A DNA stretch of 62,000 nt, from NCBI GenBank assembly GCA_012295275.1, contig CM022672.1:21310628-21372627 (forward strand). Direction: 5' to 3'. Source of the DNA: Chrysomallon squamiferum (lineage: Eukaryota; Mollusca; Gastropoda; Neomphalida; Peltospiridae). The notes under the pieces were generated by a model that was not told the DNA's origin, ran no database searches, and was given only the letters and a program-made list of their open reading frames with translations. Positions within the stretch are counted from its first letter, which is position 1, and each line of letters starts with the position of its first letter. A program made the position numbers and the translations under genes. This document shows, piece after piece, positions 48,859 through 61,672 of this stretch.

Positions 48859-50959
48859 AACTGGATATATCAAAAATCCTGTGAACTATGATTATTATTT
48901 TCAAACTCAGGTAGCCAGTATAATCAGTTTTAAAATTGTATAAATGAAGTTTGAACGATAAAATGTTGTGTGACTGAATTTTATATTTGGATTGTTGGAA
49001 TTTTGTGGGTCATTTTTTTTTTATTTTTTATTATTTTAATTTGTAGAATGTTCAATGGTTACTAGTTTATTATTATTATTATATGTGTGATCTTTCTTGT
49101 TTTAATGTAGAATGTGTGTTTTTAAGTAGAAGTTAGGAGATAGCTTGGCTTTTGTTTGTTTTTTATTTGTCAAATTTTGGAATGTTATTATTATTTATTT
49201 ATTTTTTATTTTTTATTTTTTGAGAAAAGAATCTCAATGAACAGTTAAATCAACTAAACCAGTATTTAAAGAAAAAATGTTTTCTGTATTAAAATATGAG
49301 ATGCAATAATTTCTTATTCTCTCAACTCTCATATAAAACACAGAATCACTTGTGATTTAAAGGGGTTTTTTGTTATTAATTTTCTTCTTTTTTTTTTTTT
49401 CTCCTCATTTCTAGTAATGTCACAGTTAAATGGTATTTTACTTTCTCCCTTTACTGTTAACTAAGATTAGTAAAACTAACAAGTAAAACAACTGCTTAGA
49501 AGTACAAAAAGATATATGTATGTCTTTTTGCACTTTTGAGCAATATATATATATATATATATAGACTATTTATTCATAATATTTACCATGTACTTAAATT
49601 GATACCGTGACATGAATTTAAAAAATTTATAGTCCAATAAAAATAAGCCTTAGTGCAATTTAAAGCCTCCAATAAATTATAATGACTGTAAAATTTTTTT
49701 GCATGCACCAATATCCTCAGTGATATTTTATCTTTGGAAATAAATATATCAGAAATGAATTCTATTCTTTTGTTGTCAGTTATTGTTGTATGATAATATT
49801 AATAAATCCTTCAGTTATTTAGAAAATTACTGTACATATGATGCATTATTAATGCTGAATGTCAACAGTTTTGTTTCATACTATTTTAGCCATTTACTTG
49901 TGAATAATTATAGTAATAATTACAGTCCCCGAATTGAGAAAATGTTCATATGACGGTGAAATTTAATTATGACGTCATAAACTCCAACAACGACCGTTCA
50001 TTTTAAAATGTGTAACAAAAAATAATTTACCAAATTATTCTAATCCATATTTAATACCATTTAATTTACTTTACTGCTCTGGCTACTACATACCATTCGC
50101 AAAAAGAAATTCAATTATGACGTCATAAAGCTCTAGCCTAACAACGAAGGCAACGTGTTTACTTTGAGATTTCTTAAAGGTAAGAAAATCTTTTTTTAAA
50201 TGAATCATTGAAACGTTTTATATAATTAAAGGGAACATTTTTGTGTTCATAATTATCGATAGTCCCTAATTCTATCGACGGCGAAATCCCTTCATTTCAG
50301 CATTGTAAAGCGATGCAACATGCATAGGTTTCTTAGCGCGATACTGAATTATTCATAATTATAATTATTTAAGTATTATTTATTTATTTATTTTCAGATG
50401 TTCTTAGCGCTTTTTACGATGATTTAAATGTTAAATTGTGGGGTTCATTCATAGTAACTGAATAGATAACAAAGTAACTAAAATCACGAATAATAATTCA
50501 TAAGTTATATTCATCATTTATTCATACATTTATTCATTCATTCATTAACATATTTTGCTTTCTTTATAAATACTTTTTTTTCTTCAAATTTCTCAGTATG
50601 TAACATCGTATTGTTTAGTAATGCACGCAGACGTAGTTTATTTAATGTTAATTAATGCTTTACAAACAGAAAATATATTTATAAAAACACCCTAATTGTT
50701 AATTAATACAAATGAGGCACATCATGGCGCACTACTGAGGTAGGACATGTTATAATTAAAACAACTTTACAATGATACAATTCTTGGAAGATACACTAAG
50801 GGGTTTTCTTTCTGTATAAAATGCAACAAAGAATTTAAGAAAAACTGTGTACGTCGATTTTCCCGACGAATCCCGACAACTGACTATTTCCTGTAATTTT
50901 ATTTTATTTTATTTTATTTTATCGAAAGTAAGTATGGGAAGCTATTTCTGCTACTGTTG
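48859..50959. other. gap between convergent genes
   Basis: AT-rich DNA with (TA)n near 49541-49562 and no convincing coding frame. It includes two identical CRE palindromes (49967-49980, 50115-50128) and an ATTTT pentamer run (about 50897-50922). Confidence 0.55.
49967..50128. promoter_or_regulatory. paired 14-bp CRE/ATF palindromes
   Basis: TTATGACGTCATAA occurs exactly twice, 148 bp apart. TGACGTCA is the full CREB/ATF site. Both copies sit in AATTATGACGTCATAAA, and both are followed by an ACAACGA word. A plus-strand donor-like AAAG/GTAAGA lies about 50 bp after the second copy (near 50177), so this could be the promoter and first exon of an unseen non-coding or small plus-strand transcript. 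Confidence 0.45.
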
Positions 50960-50965
50960 TTTATT
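50960..50965 (-). terminator. candidate poly(A) signal of the unrecognised minus-strand gene
   Basis: AATAAA on the minus strand, about 100 bp after the stop codon at 51068-51070. Confidence 0.4.
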
Positions 50966-51067
50966 CTGGTATCAATACTGTTTTTTCAGTTATGACCCAA
51001 AATGTTATATTTATATGAACGATATTTATCGAAAGCTGCCGAATTCATTGAAGTCGAAGACACGATG

Positions 51068-51640
51068 TTAAAAGCGTCGATCAGCTGGCACACAGGTACG
51101 CGAACGCTGAAACTGAGCTATCTGTGTGTATGAGAACTGGTACTGAGGAAACCGCCATATCGGACTGGGACACACTTTAGTCCGTGGACTGGTTTTATTA
51201 GACGCTGAAGGACTTGTCTGCTTTTCTGACATGTCATTGGTAATTTTCAGTTCTGTCTTCTTGACGTCTGCTTTTTTTGGCGACGAGTCAGTACTTACTC
51301 CGACAGACAAATCCGTCAGAGGTCGCGAGCCTTTTATCATATCCGGAGATCCAGAAAGATCGTCGAATCTCGAAGCAAATTTAATTTTCGATTGCTCTAC
51401 GAGATGTCGTATTCGACGTTGTTGTGACACCTGTTCTTTGTCCATTGGGTCGATGTTGTCAGGACATTTTCCAGCGGGGTTGCCGTTGCAGTTACCTTTG
51501 ACCTCAAATCCGCCATCTTCTTTAAAGAAAAACAGTCTTGCCTTTCGATGCTTTGACTTCGTTTTTGGTTTGATTTGGCGCAAAGCGTCAAGTTGTTCTC
51601 GCCAAGATAAGTTTTCACCGTTAGCCGACGTCGTGGGACT
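51068..51640 (-). CDS. last coding exon of the unrecognised gene
   Basis: The acceptor ACTTGTTTTAG at the right edge has a pyrimidine-rich lead, then SPTTSANGENLSWREQLDAL in phase 0. A basic KPKTKSKHRKARLFFF segment follows, then a Ser/Lys-rich region with PSPIWRFPQYQFSYTQ near the C-terminus. Stop TAA at 51068-51070. The open frame of 191 codons in non-repetitive sequence is unusual for this window. Confidence 0.75.
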   Translation of the reverse strand, partial: SPTTSANGENLSWREQLDALRQIKPKTKSKHRKARLFFFKEDGGFEVKGNCNGNPAGKCPDNIDPMDKEQVSQQRRIRHLVEQSKIKFASRFDDLSGSPDMIKGSRPLTDLSVGVSTDSSPKKADVKKTELKITNDMSEKQTSPSASNKTSPRTKVCPSPIWRFPQYQFSYTQIAQFQRSRTCVPADRRF

Positions 51641-54298
51641 CTAAAACAAGTTGAAAGACAGCAAATATCAAACTTACATTATACTTCAAATAGTCGTTTT
51701 AATTATAAATAAAATGATGATAGAAGATACTATTGTCGCTATTCTGTAGCTATATTTCTCAATATGCATCAAGATATATATATATATACCGATGCAGATT
51801 AGCACGCAGTTCTTTTATAAATCTGTCAAAATGCACAGTCTAGAAAAGGAAAATAGCCCTGTGGTGTAAATATTAAATGTCAATAGCCAAACACAATTTT
51901 ATTCGACATTTCATAGGCCAAAAGTCCTAGGAATATTCAATCATCTTTGACACGATATTAATAATGTAAACTGAAATTTCATAAATAAAATTAATTTGCT
52001 ATTAAAGAATGTTACATAGAATTTTTTAATAATTATAGAATTTAAAAAGTGAGTTTTTATTCATAGTAATTGTAATATATTTTCAAATTAGTCCTTAAAA
52101 ACTAAGAACTAAAAACAAATACAGAGACAACATACAGCATTAAAATAAAGAAAGAAAAAGAATAATACCGTTTTTACCCTTAAAACTTTACATTAAATAA
52201 TTTACTATCCTCTTTTCTGTCCGTGAAAACATGCTTGTACGTCTGTTTGTGTGCCTGTTTATTGATCGATGTAAATTTCAGTGATATACACTCATCATCT
52301 TAATTATGCATTGTAAAAAAAAGCTGCAAATTATAATAGTTAAACTAATTCTTTGCTTCAATTCGTAAATTAACGTTGGATTACTCTGACCTACTAGACT
52401 AAAGCACCATAGTATTTGTATAGGTATGTGTATTTATTATGTATATTTGTAATACTCTACAATGTACATAAAATTAGTTAACATAAAATATTCAAAATTT
52501 AATTATATACATTTATAGATCATTTTGTTTTACACCAGACAGGAATCAAACATACACACTGCCAATAAATGGCAGACATTCTTCTTATAGCTTTTAATGT
52601 TGATGAATTATGTCAAGATTATGGGCTGTTTGGGCTTATGATGTGTCAGCTGTGAAAACGGGGAGATGGGTGCATTAGCTTACAAAATACATCAGTGATA
52701 CAGCCGAAACAAATTTAATTAAAGTTAGTATTTAATCTTAATCAAATTTAAATAAAAATAGATAAGTAAATGTTCTCTTTAATCTCTGTATTATTGGATT
52801 AAGGTTTGTATATCCACATTCCTAAATGTATTTGATTTTTTTTTTTTTTACACATGGTACTATGCGCGTACGTAAGGGAGGGAGGGGTGAGTAATAATTA
52901 AATCCTAGATTTTGGTCGAACGTACTTTGTGAATGTTTTCGTTCATTCGAAATTTAGAGGTCAACGATGAATTATTCATGACTTTCGTCTTTACCAGGAA
53001 CCTGGCAAAACAGTTACAGATAGGATTTAGAAACGGATTAGTATTAATGAATGTGGAAAATAAACACACAAAGTTTTCAAGGTGGAGAAGTTTTATTGAT
53101 AGTGTACAACATACAGTGAAGAAAACTGAATAGTTAGAAAACGTTTCCAATAGTTTATGAACAATTAATTATATGTATCAAGAAGAAAGTTCTGTATCAT
53201 TTTGTTTATGTGTGATGTTTGTGAGTGAGAGTGCGTGATCGGATTAGTAATAGGGATATTAATTTACACAATGTGCGACGAAATAAAGTGTTTACAAATG
53301 CTATTTCCACGTGTTCAAGAAAAAAAAAATTATATTAATACTGACAGAAAAAAAGAAAGAAAATAACTAATTTAAAAAAAAAAAATAAAAAAAAAATATG
53401 AAGCATGTCACAGTTTTATATGATTTAACATCTGTGGCCTCTATTAGCATGCTTTGTATAATACAATATAATATAATATAAAATAATATAATATAATATC
53501 ATTAACTTGCTTCTTTCTGTAGTATTTCAAAATAAGTGTATGTTAAAATAAAGAAAGTTAAAAAAACAAACATAAAGGAAGCAAGGAAAAGGCAAGCAAT
53601 GGAAGAAAAAAGGTGTGCACATGATAATTAAGCCTCGTTTTATTAACTATAATGTCAAAAAAGGTTTGGATTGCGAATTTAGGTAAAACTTCAAGCATGG
53701 TATGAAACTATATGGAGATATACTAAATTAATTTTTACTGATGAATCGTTGGGTATTTTAGAAAAAACGGCAGATCACAGTATGAAACAAGCAATAGAAA
53801 ACTAATCTAGGGATGTAGCAGTCATGCAGAACTGAAAGAAAGGATTGAATTTGATTATCTGTAATAGGTGTAGATTTCGATTTTGCACTTTTGAAATATA
53901 CTATAGTATGTAAATGTGTCAAAATATAAACTTACATTAATCCATAAAATCCTGAGTTATGATTGTAGTTGTTGTTTTCGTCTCCATTTGTATATTTAAC
54001 AGACTGTTTATTTTTAAACAGTATTTGCTTTTATTTCATTTTTTCTGCTGATGTTTTTAAAATGAGTCTTTCTTTTTCTTATGTGTATAGTTTTTTAGCC
54101 ATAAAAATAACCATTAAAATTTTAAAACATATTAATTTAGGCAAAGAGCTATAATTAAAAAAAAATTATTCCTTGTAAACTCCATTGTGAAAATTACCTC
54201 AAACTTACTGTAATTTAAGATAAGAAAAAATTATATTAAATTAAATTAATTATTTATTTATTAATCATTTAGTCCTTTAGTAAACACAGCAAACAAAA

Positions 54299-54331
<33 letters not shown>

Positions 54332-54881
54332 CTTGGTCTCCAGTTGCCAAAAAAAAAAAAAAAGGAGAAAAAAAGAAGTTAAATGCCAATGACAAAAACA
54401 GGCAGGGTTAAAAGCCAGGGTTAAACACAGCACACGAGAATTAAATAAACACCGGGAAGGATACAAACAATTATGGAGGCAAAAAATAAGAAAAATACCT
54501 TGGCTACTACACAGATACTGAGTAATAACAATTTTTATTTTCTTATAGGATCGTATCGTGTGGCAAGACTGACGTAGGCGCGCCCACTAGCGTCAAACCA
54601 CATCTGAAAACGAAGGGGGATAATTCCATAATTATGAGCTGTTCTGAGTCAAAGTTATTAAAGTGTACATGTGATGCTGTGATGTGAGTAAGAAATATTT
54701 TATAATCTTCCACGTAACTGTTTTCTATATTTCTTAATCATCAACCTTTCATTGTAATAATGTATAATAACCATATTATATACTCATATTCCCCCTTTTC
54801 GAGACGTCATTTGTTATTAGAAAAAATCAACAGATCTAGATACTGCTACTTCTGAATGACTTAAGTGTTGTTGTTGTTTGG

Positions 54882-54932
<51 letters not shown>

Positions 54933-57460
54933 TTTATTATTATTATTTAAAGTTCGTAATATCAGTACAAAAAGAAGAAAAAATGGTATAAAGATAAATT
55001 TCCTCGAGCACGTTATGTTGTTGTTATACTTTATTATCTGGGAGGACCAGTATTCAGCTACAATGAAACCAGTTTGATAAATAAACACACACACACGCAC
55101 GCATACACACACATATATTCTAGGCTATGTTCCTATATTCACATGTACACACTGAACAGGCTTGGAAAACTAGCAGTTAAAATATTAGTAATAAATAATC
55201 AATTTTTCAAATAAAAGTAAATATAGGAGCAAGCAAAGTTATTTGGTGAAGTACATGTAGTATAATATTTGTTGCAAATAATAATTAACATTCACTGCGA
55301 TACATCTTATCATCTGGCCACTGGTCATTATTTGCAAGTTCAGAGAATAATTATCTAAAATGCCCAGATTTTATCATTACTTAAATTCTAATACAAGTAG
55401 CCCATAAATATATTAAAATATCTTATTTTTTGTTATTACATCCATATCTATATTTTCGCCGAATTGGTAGTAAAACAGAACAAAAATATTGCAGTTTTGT
55501 GCACTGAATGTGAAATGGAAAAAACAAATGCAAAACAAAACAACGAAAATGCCAGTGTACAGTGATAATAATTATTATAATTTAAAACATTAAAAATATA
55601 TATTTTGTTTTTTTATTAGGTCAAGGGCAAAGTCTAAAGCGAAATAACAAATCTCCTAAAATAATTTCTTAATGATACTATAGATTTTAATTATTTAGTC
55701 GCTAAGGTTCTTATTTTCTTTTTTAAAATACTAACTGCAATAGAAAATTTTCTATAAAAAAATAAAGCAGAAAAAAGATGATACTTAATTGAAAAGAACA
55801 GTTAGACTTTTTAAATGGTCTGGATTATTCTGTGTCTTGGCTTTGACTGTTTCAAACCACCCATAAAAGTTTGTATTCCTTAAATATTAACGTTAACAAC
55901 TCACAGAAAACCATGCTACATCATCGGAAAGTTAGTGCTTCAAATCGTAAACCAAATCAGTCACTTTTATAAAAACAACAAATGTTTGGCGACAAATAAA
56001 TTTAAACAGTGTAAAAACAAAAACGTCAAAATAAAAAAACAAAACAAAAAACAAATGAAATAAAATAAGGAACAAAACAATACGAAACTAAGAACAAGAA
56101 AGTAAAAGAAAACGAGTAAAATGAACAACAGAAAAACAAATATCAAACTTGCAAATAAAAACAAACAAATGATGTGTGATGTGTGATTTCCAAGTGCATT
56201 AAACATTTTTTACGTATCTGCGAAAACTGCAATCACACCCGTAATAAATACCGTTCATCTACCCCGGATGCGATCGGTGGTCCGTGATTCAGCTTATTGC
56301 TTATCTTACAGAGATCTGGATTCTGTGCGTCTTGCTCCGCCAGCACCAGCTGAGCCAGATGCTTCAAGTTCATGTCACTGCACCATCTGGCATGTCGACT
56401 GGCGTTCACAGCTACCTTGGCATGATTGGCATTGTTCCAGAACTTGAAATACGGAGTTCCTTTCGTCCTGTTTGCCTGATGGTTTGTGAGAAAGGTGTAG
56501 GTATCGTCTGTGGAAGGTCTCTGTTGGGAAGTATCTGAGGATGAGGACTCTTTGATTTCGCTTCCAGCGCTAGAAATACGCGTCGCTTCCGGTGGTGCCG
56601 ATCGCCCGTGTTTATGAAGCATTAAGACGGTCCTGGCGTCGTATTTTTTCAAAGATTCCAGATTGTAATTGTTACACTGCTCAGGTTCTATTGTAGGTTT
56701 ACCTGCCGCCTTTGACGATATGCCTTGAACTTGGAAAAATATGGAAGGGGGCAGGTCGTCAGCATCTTCTATTTCTGTTAATCTTGTGTTACTGTGAACC
56801 AGACATCGATCTTGAACAGCTAAAGGTGGAAACTCGTTCACTCTGGTGGCTACACATTCTTTGTGTTGTTGAGTTTTTAACTGCTGCAGATAAATATTAT
56901 CCTGACTCGCCATCTTCAGGCGATAGTTGTTAGGGTCCTTAGTCTTAAACGGTGAATTCATACCAGCTTCAGTAGCTTTCCTGTCAAAATCTCTCTTTTT
57001 TCTAAACTCCAGTGACGACTTGGCTGGGTTCCACATCATACTGTTGGGAACTATCTGTTGGTTTTTGGTTATCATCAGATCTGTTGGAAATACGTGGTAA
57101 GTGCACGATGGTTCCAGTTTTGGTCCCACTTTGACGCTGACGTCGGCGCTCAGACATGTTGTGGACAGACGACCTATACTAATGACGTCACTGTGATCTG
57201 AATCTTCACTTGTAATCTGCTCATTTTCTTCTTTATCTTGCTATTGTGGGTATGGAATAAAAGTTACTGTGACATGTGGTTTATATACATATATATATGC
57301 TTAAATTAAAACCACGGTGAGTAATAACAGATCTTCTGCCTGAACTGATCTAATGAGAATTTTATTTTTATTGAAATTTATGAAATAACGCATTATATAA
57401 TAATACATATAGAATTCTAGCGATCCAGCACAATTATGATATTTAATAATAATGATGATA

Positions 57461-57492
<32 letters not shown>

Positions 57493-60097
57493 AATAATGA
57501 TAATAAAACAGCTGACTTGTAAATATATATATTAAAGATATATTGTTAAAGATATATGCTTTTTCGAATATTCTTTTCGAACATATAGTGGATTGTTTCG
57601 GCTTTCGGCTAGTTAACAGGGCTAATGTGTGTAAGAATGTGGTTAAGATATCCTCTCCGACCACTATGTAAAGAAAAAGAAAGAAAGAAAGAAATAAAGA
57701 TGAAAAAAGAAAAAATAGAAAATAGCAAAAACTATTATGGTCGTCTCACAACAATGTTTAAAACCCATCCTTGCATAAATGATCTTCCACACTGCAGTGG
57801 TCCGTGTTTTTGATCCAGTTAATTGTTACAAAACGCCAGGTTATGGAATACAATGCCTGATAAAGCTTTGTACAGCCGTTTCCATTTAATACATATTATG
57901 TTACAAAGCTGGGGGCAGTGTAACAGGCTCGACTTTTAATACAGGAGCGAATGGAGAATCAACGCACCAGACCTTACAGTCAAGTATGTTATTGAATCAC
58001 CTCTAGTACCCAAGGCTATTATGGCCGAACATAGACTAGCACACCTTATATTTTCGCTCTAATTTTATAACACATTAAAATTGTTTATAAAACGTCAAGA
58101 ATTATAAATATTAGAAATGTAGGAGACCACAACAGTAACTATTTGAAATAATATTTGCATAGTAAACTCTCAGTTTCTAACGACTCAGTGTCTGTATAGC
58201 TTAGTAGTTACATATATATATATATATATATATATCATGGTGGGAAAATTGACACTGTCAGCATGGAAGACTCAAATCAGTTATCTGTCTTCTCTGGACG
58301 GCACCTGCATTCAAAGTTCAAATGTAAGTCATAAGCATTACATGCATTTATTTATTCAAGCATATGATTCTAAATCTTTTAGCCTTATTATCTATCAAAT
58401 TAATACTTGCATGACGGTTTCAAAGAATTCATTAATCGACCCTTAAAAAAATTCTCGTACTACATATTACTTGGTTCAGTAACTTGGGTTTAAAGAGTTT
58501 ACACACAGGAACAAATGTTTATGATAAAAAAATTTAACTCTTTATGCGCCTAGATGGTCCCACGAGCACAGAACAAAGGTTTGATAAATCTAGTTGTGTC
58601 GGGTTTCATCCTGGGTGCTTAATTGTTATGACATACGACATTAACGGGTCAGTGGATTTCGGTCCTGAGTATAGCAGTTAAACAGTTGTGTTTTTCTTTA
58701 AAATTATCATTGTTTATCTGACACAGGGCAATGAAATAGTAATATTCACTTATAATGAAGGTACCAAGGTCTTTCAATGCACCGTCCCCAAAAAGTAATT
58801 TTCAGAACAGACGTGGTAAGAGGTGACATTATTGAAATATGTGTTAAAATGTATGTGGAGATAAGTCCAAACTGATAAAGATATGACCTTTGGGCCCTTT
58901 AGACTCTTCAGTTTAAAACATACGCTGCAATAAAGGCCAGAAAATGCACATTTATATTTCGTATTTTATATTATGTAGGACACTGTAGATATACTCGTTT
59001 TGTCCCTTAACCAAGTATCTGTGTAGCTGAATTATGTGTTAGATAGTCAATGTTTTTTTGTTTTTTTAATCCGAGTTTGACTCCGAGTATTTGTTAGTGT
59101 TCTCTGTGGTTGTTTTGTTGTTGTTACTGTTTCCATGATTACTGTTAAATGTACTTTTTATTATTCTGATGAATGTTCTGAGTATAGGTGTTTTGTTTAT
59201 TAAAGTTTGCAGTTCATTTATTTTAGAAAGGTAAATAAAAGTTGTTTTCGTAGGGGGAGTGGTTCATGTTGTTTTTGTTGTTTATTTTTATGTTTTGTTT
59301 GTCGTTTTTGTATTGTTGTTGTTTTTAGTTGTATATTTTGTTTGTTTCTGTGTTGTTTTGATTTGTTGTTTTGTTGTTGTTGTTGTTGTTTTGTCGATCT
59401 ACACTCACAAACACAGTATATTATTTTACTCTTGTGTGTAAATCACCTAGAGACATCTCATGTCTGCGTCATCCGAAATTGTAACTACTACACGTAGCAG
59501 GTCTCTGGAGAATGTATCAATCATTACGCCAGACGCATACGTATAGATTTGCACATGTTTCTGTACATTCCACACCATGGTCAGAGGAATTAATTATAAT
59601 TAACAAGACTCTTTTGAGTTGCAATGAAACATGTAATAATCGATTACAAAAAAACATTCCTTGTCTAGAATGACCGATGTAGTATATATAGATTTGAACA
59701 CGATTCTGAATATTCCACATCATCATTATCAGAACTAATTATATTTAACAAGGCTCTTTCGAGTTGCCATGAGTTCATTTTTCTCTATGCTCACAGGGCC
59801 ATGTTTATGGGCCCTTTCAATTTCAGGTAATTCGGGACCCCACGGGCGCATAAGTTTTTCACCCCCGCTGTAGAATTTTGTAACAGTGGCTCGGCAAAAA
59901 AGAACTGAAGGGCCTCTAGGTTTCTTCCGAATCAGTCTTATGAATAATACGGTTCGGTAAGCTCGATGCTGACTATGTAGATTTGTACACATTTTTCTGT
60001 ACTGACGTAACGGTATTTCACATCATTATTATAATAATTAAGGTAATACTATCATTATTGTCGTTGTTGCTGTTGTTGTTATTATAATAATTATAGC

Positions 60098-60135
<38 letters not shown>

Positions 60136-60228
60136 CAGCAGCAGTAGAGTAGTAGTAATTGTAATAGTGTTAGTAGTAAAAATTGTAATGGTTAAATTTA
60201 ATATATCTCTTGAAAGTTCGGTTGTGGG

Positions 60229-60277
<49 letters not shown>

Positions 60278-60540
60278 CTTTATTAAATACCAGCTCATGT
60301 TTCAGTGTGCAAGATTCAGATTTAAATACTTTTTTTTTTATAATTTATCTAATGATTCAGGTGACTCTCACATTCTGGAGCGATGATTATTTTTACTGGT
60401 AACACTACTGCAAGTACTACTACACCTACTTTTACGCGCTAAAGTACAAATGCGCATCATATTTTGAAGCGATGCATTTAAATGCGACAGTCTAAAAATA
60501 GCAGGACAAGCGCAACAAATGTGGATCAACAGATTGAGCC

Positions 60541-60575
<35 letters not shown>

Positions 60576-61589
60576 AATTCCGCGTTTAATTGTTTAACTG
60601 ATCCTAATTACCATGGATTACAAAAGTATAGCCAAGTTAACGGTGTAAAAGAATCTGGAAATTTCTGGAACACCAGCCTCGATTGTCAAGACTGTTATAA
60701 TTAAACAAATCTACATTATTGTACGCTTTGTAATGTTGTATAATAATTTGCATTATTTTTCTTGTACCTTATTTGGAATGGAATGGAATGGAAAAAATTA
60801 ACGTGCTAATCAGAGCAAGCTGTTGTGAAGCACGTCTGCGACGGGCACGCTTTCTGACAGGTCAGCGGGCGTGCCCGTCGCAGACCCTTATTTTTAACTT
60901 GCCGCTTTTTATACGTTACAGCTAATGACTTTAAAACGCTTTACGATTTAAATTATATTGCTAAAAAGGGTTGTCGCTCAGTAAAAAGCGCTCAAAAGAA
61001 TAGCAATGGATTCAAGTCATCCCATTAAGGATTAAAATAGCTTAAAGCTAGCTGTTTTGAATTACCTGTATATATGCGTATGCATATGTATTTGAGTATG
61101 TCTATTTTTATGTGTATGTATCAGATGTATATGAATATTTATATGTATAAGTAAATATGTCATGAATACCAGTTCATTTTTCAATAAGCAATGTGTAGAC
61201 CTTTATATTTAAACTTGTTTCTGTATATTCAACTAAACATATTTTACATAATTCCAGGCATAATATATTTTTAACAAATGTCAAGCGTATAATCACATGG
61301 CGTTCAAGTTTTAATAATCACCTATCGTATTTCCCCCTTCATCAGAGTCATCAGAAATAATTGAAATATTTAGCACGTCTCTTCTTTCTACATTACGATA
61401 TATATATATATATATATATGTATATATTACGACTTCATCTATCAGTATGGACATACTGTAAATACTTATAGATTATGGTAAATTATTATTTACAAACGTA
61501 CCTGTTTTTCATCGACAATAGTGGCCAGTGTATCCAGAGTTCGTTGCCCTTGTTCCTGGCATTCAGGTTTGTGGTTTGGCGATTGTTTT
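51068..61589 (-). CDS. unrecognised protein gene, partial (3 coding exons seen, 5' end missing)
   Basis: Supported exons are 61589-61502 (29 codons plus one base), 57240-56263 (326 codons) and 51640-51068 (190 codons plus TAA). Phases agree at both joins (0 and 0), giving at least 545 aa. The acceptor of the first exon needs an upstream exon in phase 2, so the start lies outside or is not visible. The protein is hydrophilic, rich in Ser, Lys, Asn and Gln, without signal peptide or membrane segment. Distinctive stretches are TYHVFPTDLMITKNQQIVPN, NASRHARWCSDMNLKHLAQL and WREQLDALRQIKPKTKSKHR. I do not recognise the family. It is convergent with FOXRED1. An alternative donor at 56251 or read-through to a stop at 56233 could give other isoforms. 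Confidence 0.7.
51641..56262 (-). other. intron of the unrecognised gene
   Basis: A 4.6-kb intron, GTAGAT...TTTTAG in the preferred model. It contains (ATT)n at 54298-54331 and 54885-54930, TATAA pentamers near 53465-53502, a CA/CG run (55086-55112) and an A/AC-rich stretch near 56015-56170. A further small exon cannot be excluded but none was seen. Confidence 0.6.
56263..57240 (-). CDS. large middle coding exon of the unrecognised gene
   Basis: A 326-codon open stretch in phase 0 starting after ACAATAG with QDKEENEQITSEDSDHSDVI. It contains VGPKLEPSCTYHVFPTDLMI, a basic FRKKRDFDRKATEAG, FPPLAVQDRCLVHSNTRLTE, LKKYDARTVLMLHKHGRSAP, a Ser run and a C-terminal SRHARWCSDMNLKHLAQLVL. The donor is either GGG/GTAGAT at 56263 (phase 0, fits the next exon) or CG/GTATTT at 56252 (phase 2, would need a shifted acceptor). 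The frame itself ends at a TGA at 56233-56235. Confidence 0.8.
59541..60045. repeat. diverged repeat of about 90 bp, three copies
   Basis: Copies at about 59541-59632, 59682-59773 and 59977-60045 share TAGATTTG(C/A/T)ACA, TTCTG, ATT(C)CACA(C)CAT and, in the first two, AACAAG(A/G)CTCTTT(T/C)GAGTTGC. They are same-strand and unevenly spaced, with a GC-richer unique insert (59780-59960) between copies 2 and 3. They may be remnants of a dispersed element. Confidence 0.6.
60834..60885. repeat. GC-rich perfect inverted repeat (17-bp arms)
   Basis: Arms GTCTGCGACGGGCACGC (60834-60850) and its exact reverse complement (60869-60885) flank an 18-base loop. The loop itself contains CTGAC-AG-GTCAG, so the whole 52 bases fold into a near-continuous hairpin. 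The surroundings are AT-rich. Confidence 0.9.
61502..61589 (-). CDS. coding exon of the unrecognised gene, 5'-most seen
   Basis: An 88-nt exon between TTTACAG and GTACG. It encodes KQSPNHKPECQEQGQRTLDT followed by LATIVDEKQ, after one base that completes an upstream codon. The phase at its 3' end fits the exon starting at 57240. Short, so less certain than the other two. Confidence 0.6.
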
Positions 61590-61617
61590 CTGTAAATATA
61601 AAAAAAGAAAATTAAAA

Positions 61618-61672
<55 letters not shown>

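Larger units (their letters stand above)
57241..61501 (-). other. intron of the unrecognised gene
   Basis: A 4.3-kb intron (GTACG...ACAATAG). It holds (GAT)n at 57449-57495, (TA)n at 58209-58234, a diverged triplicate repeat (59541-60045), (AGT)n at 60098-60134, (TG)n at 60233-60276, a poly(A) run at 60545-60572 and a GC-rich hairpin (60834-60885). Confidence 0.6.

Noticed and set aside
50847-51071. 74-residue plus-strand frame near the 3' end of the unrecognised gene
   Set aside because: Crosses an ATTTT repeat and has no domain; antisense to the 3' UTR of the better-supported minus-strand gene.
58175-58215. tRNA A-box-like TATAGCTTAGTAGTTA
   Set aside because: No B-box at the right distance; the sequence runs directly into a (TA)n array, so too weak to call a SINE.
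59735-59992. 85-residue minus-strand frame
   Set aside because: Overlaps the diverged repeat copies; no known transposase or other domain seen.
60834-60900. Helitron 3' end
   Set aside because: The hairpin is much longer than a Helitron terminal stem, and I see no CTRR about 10 bases after it.
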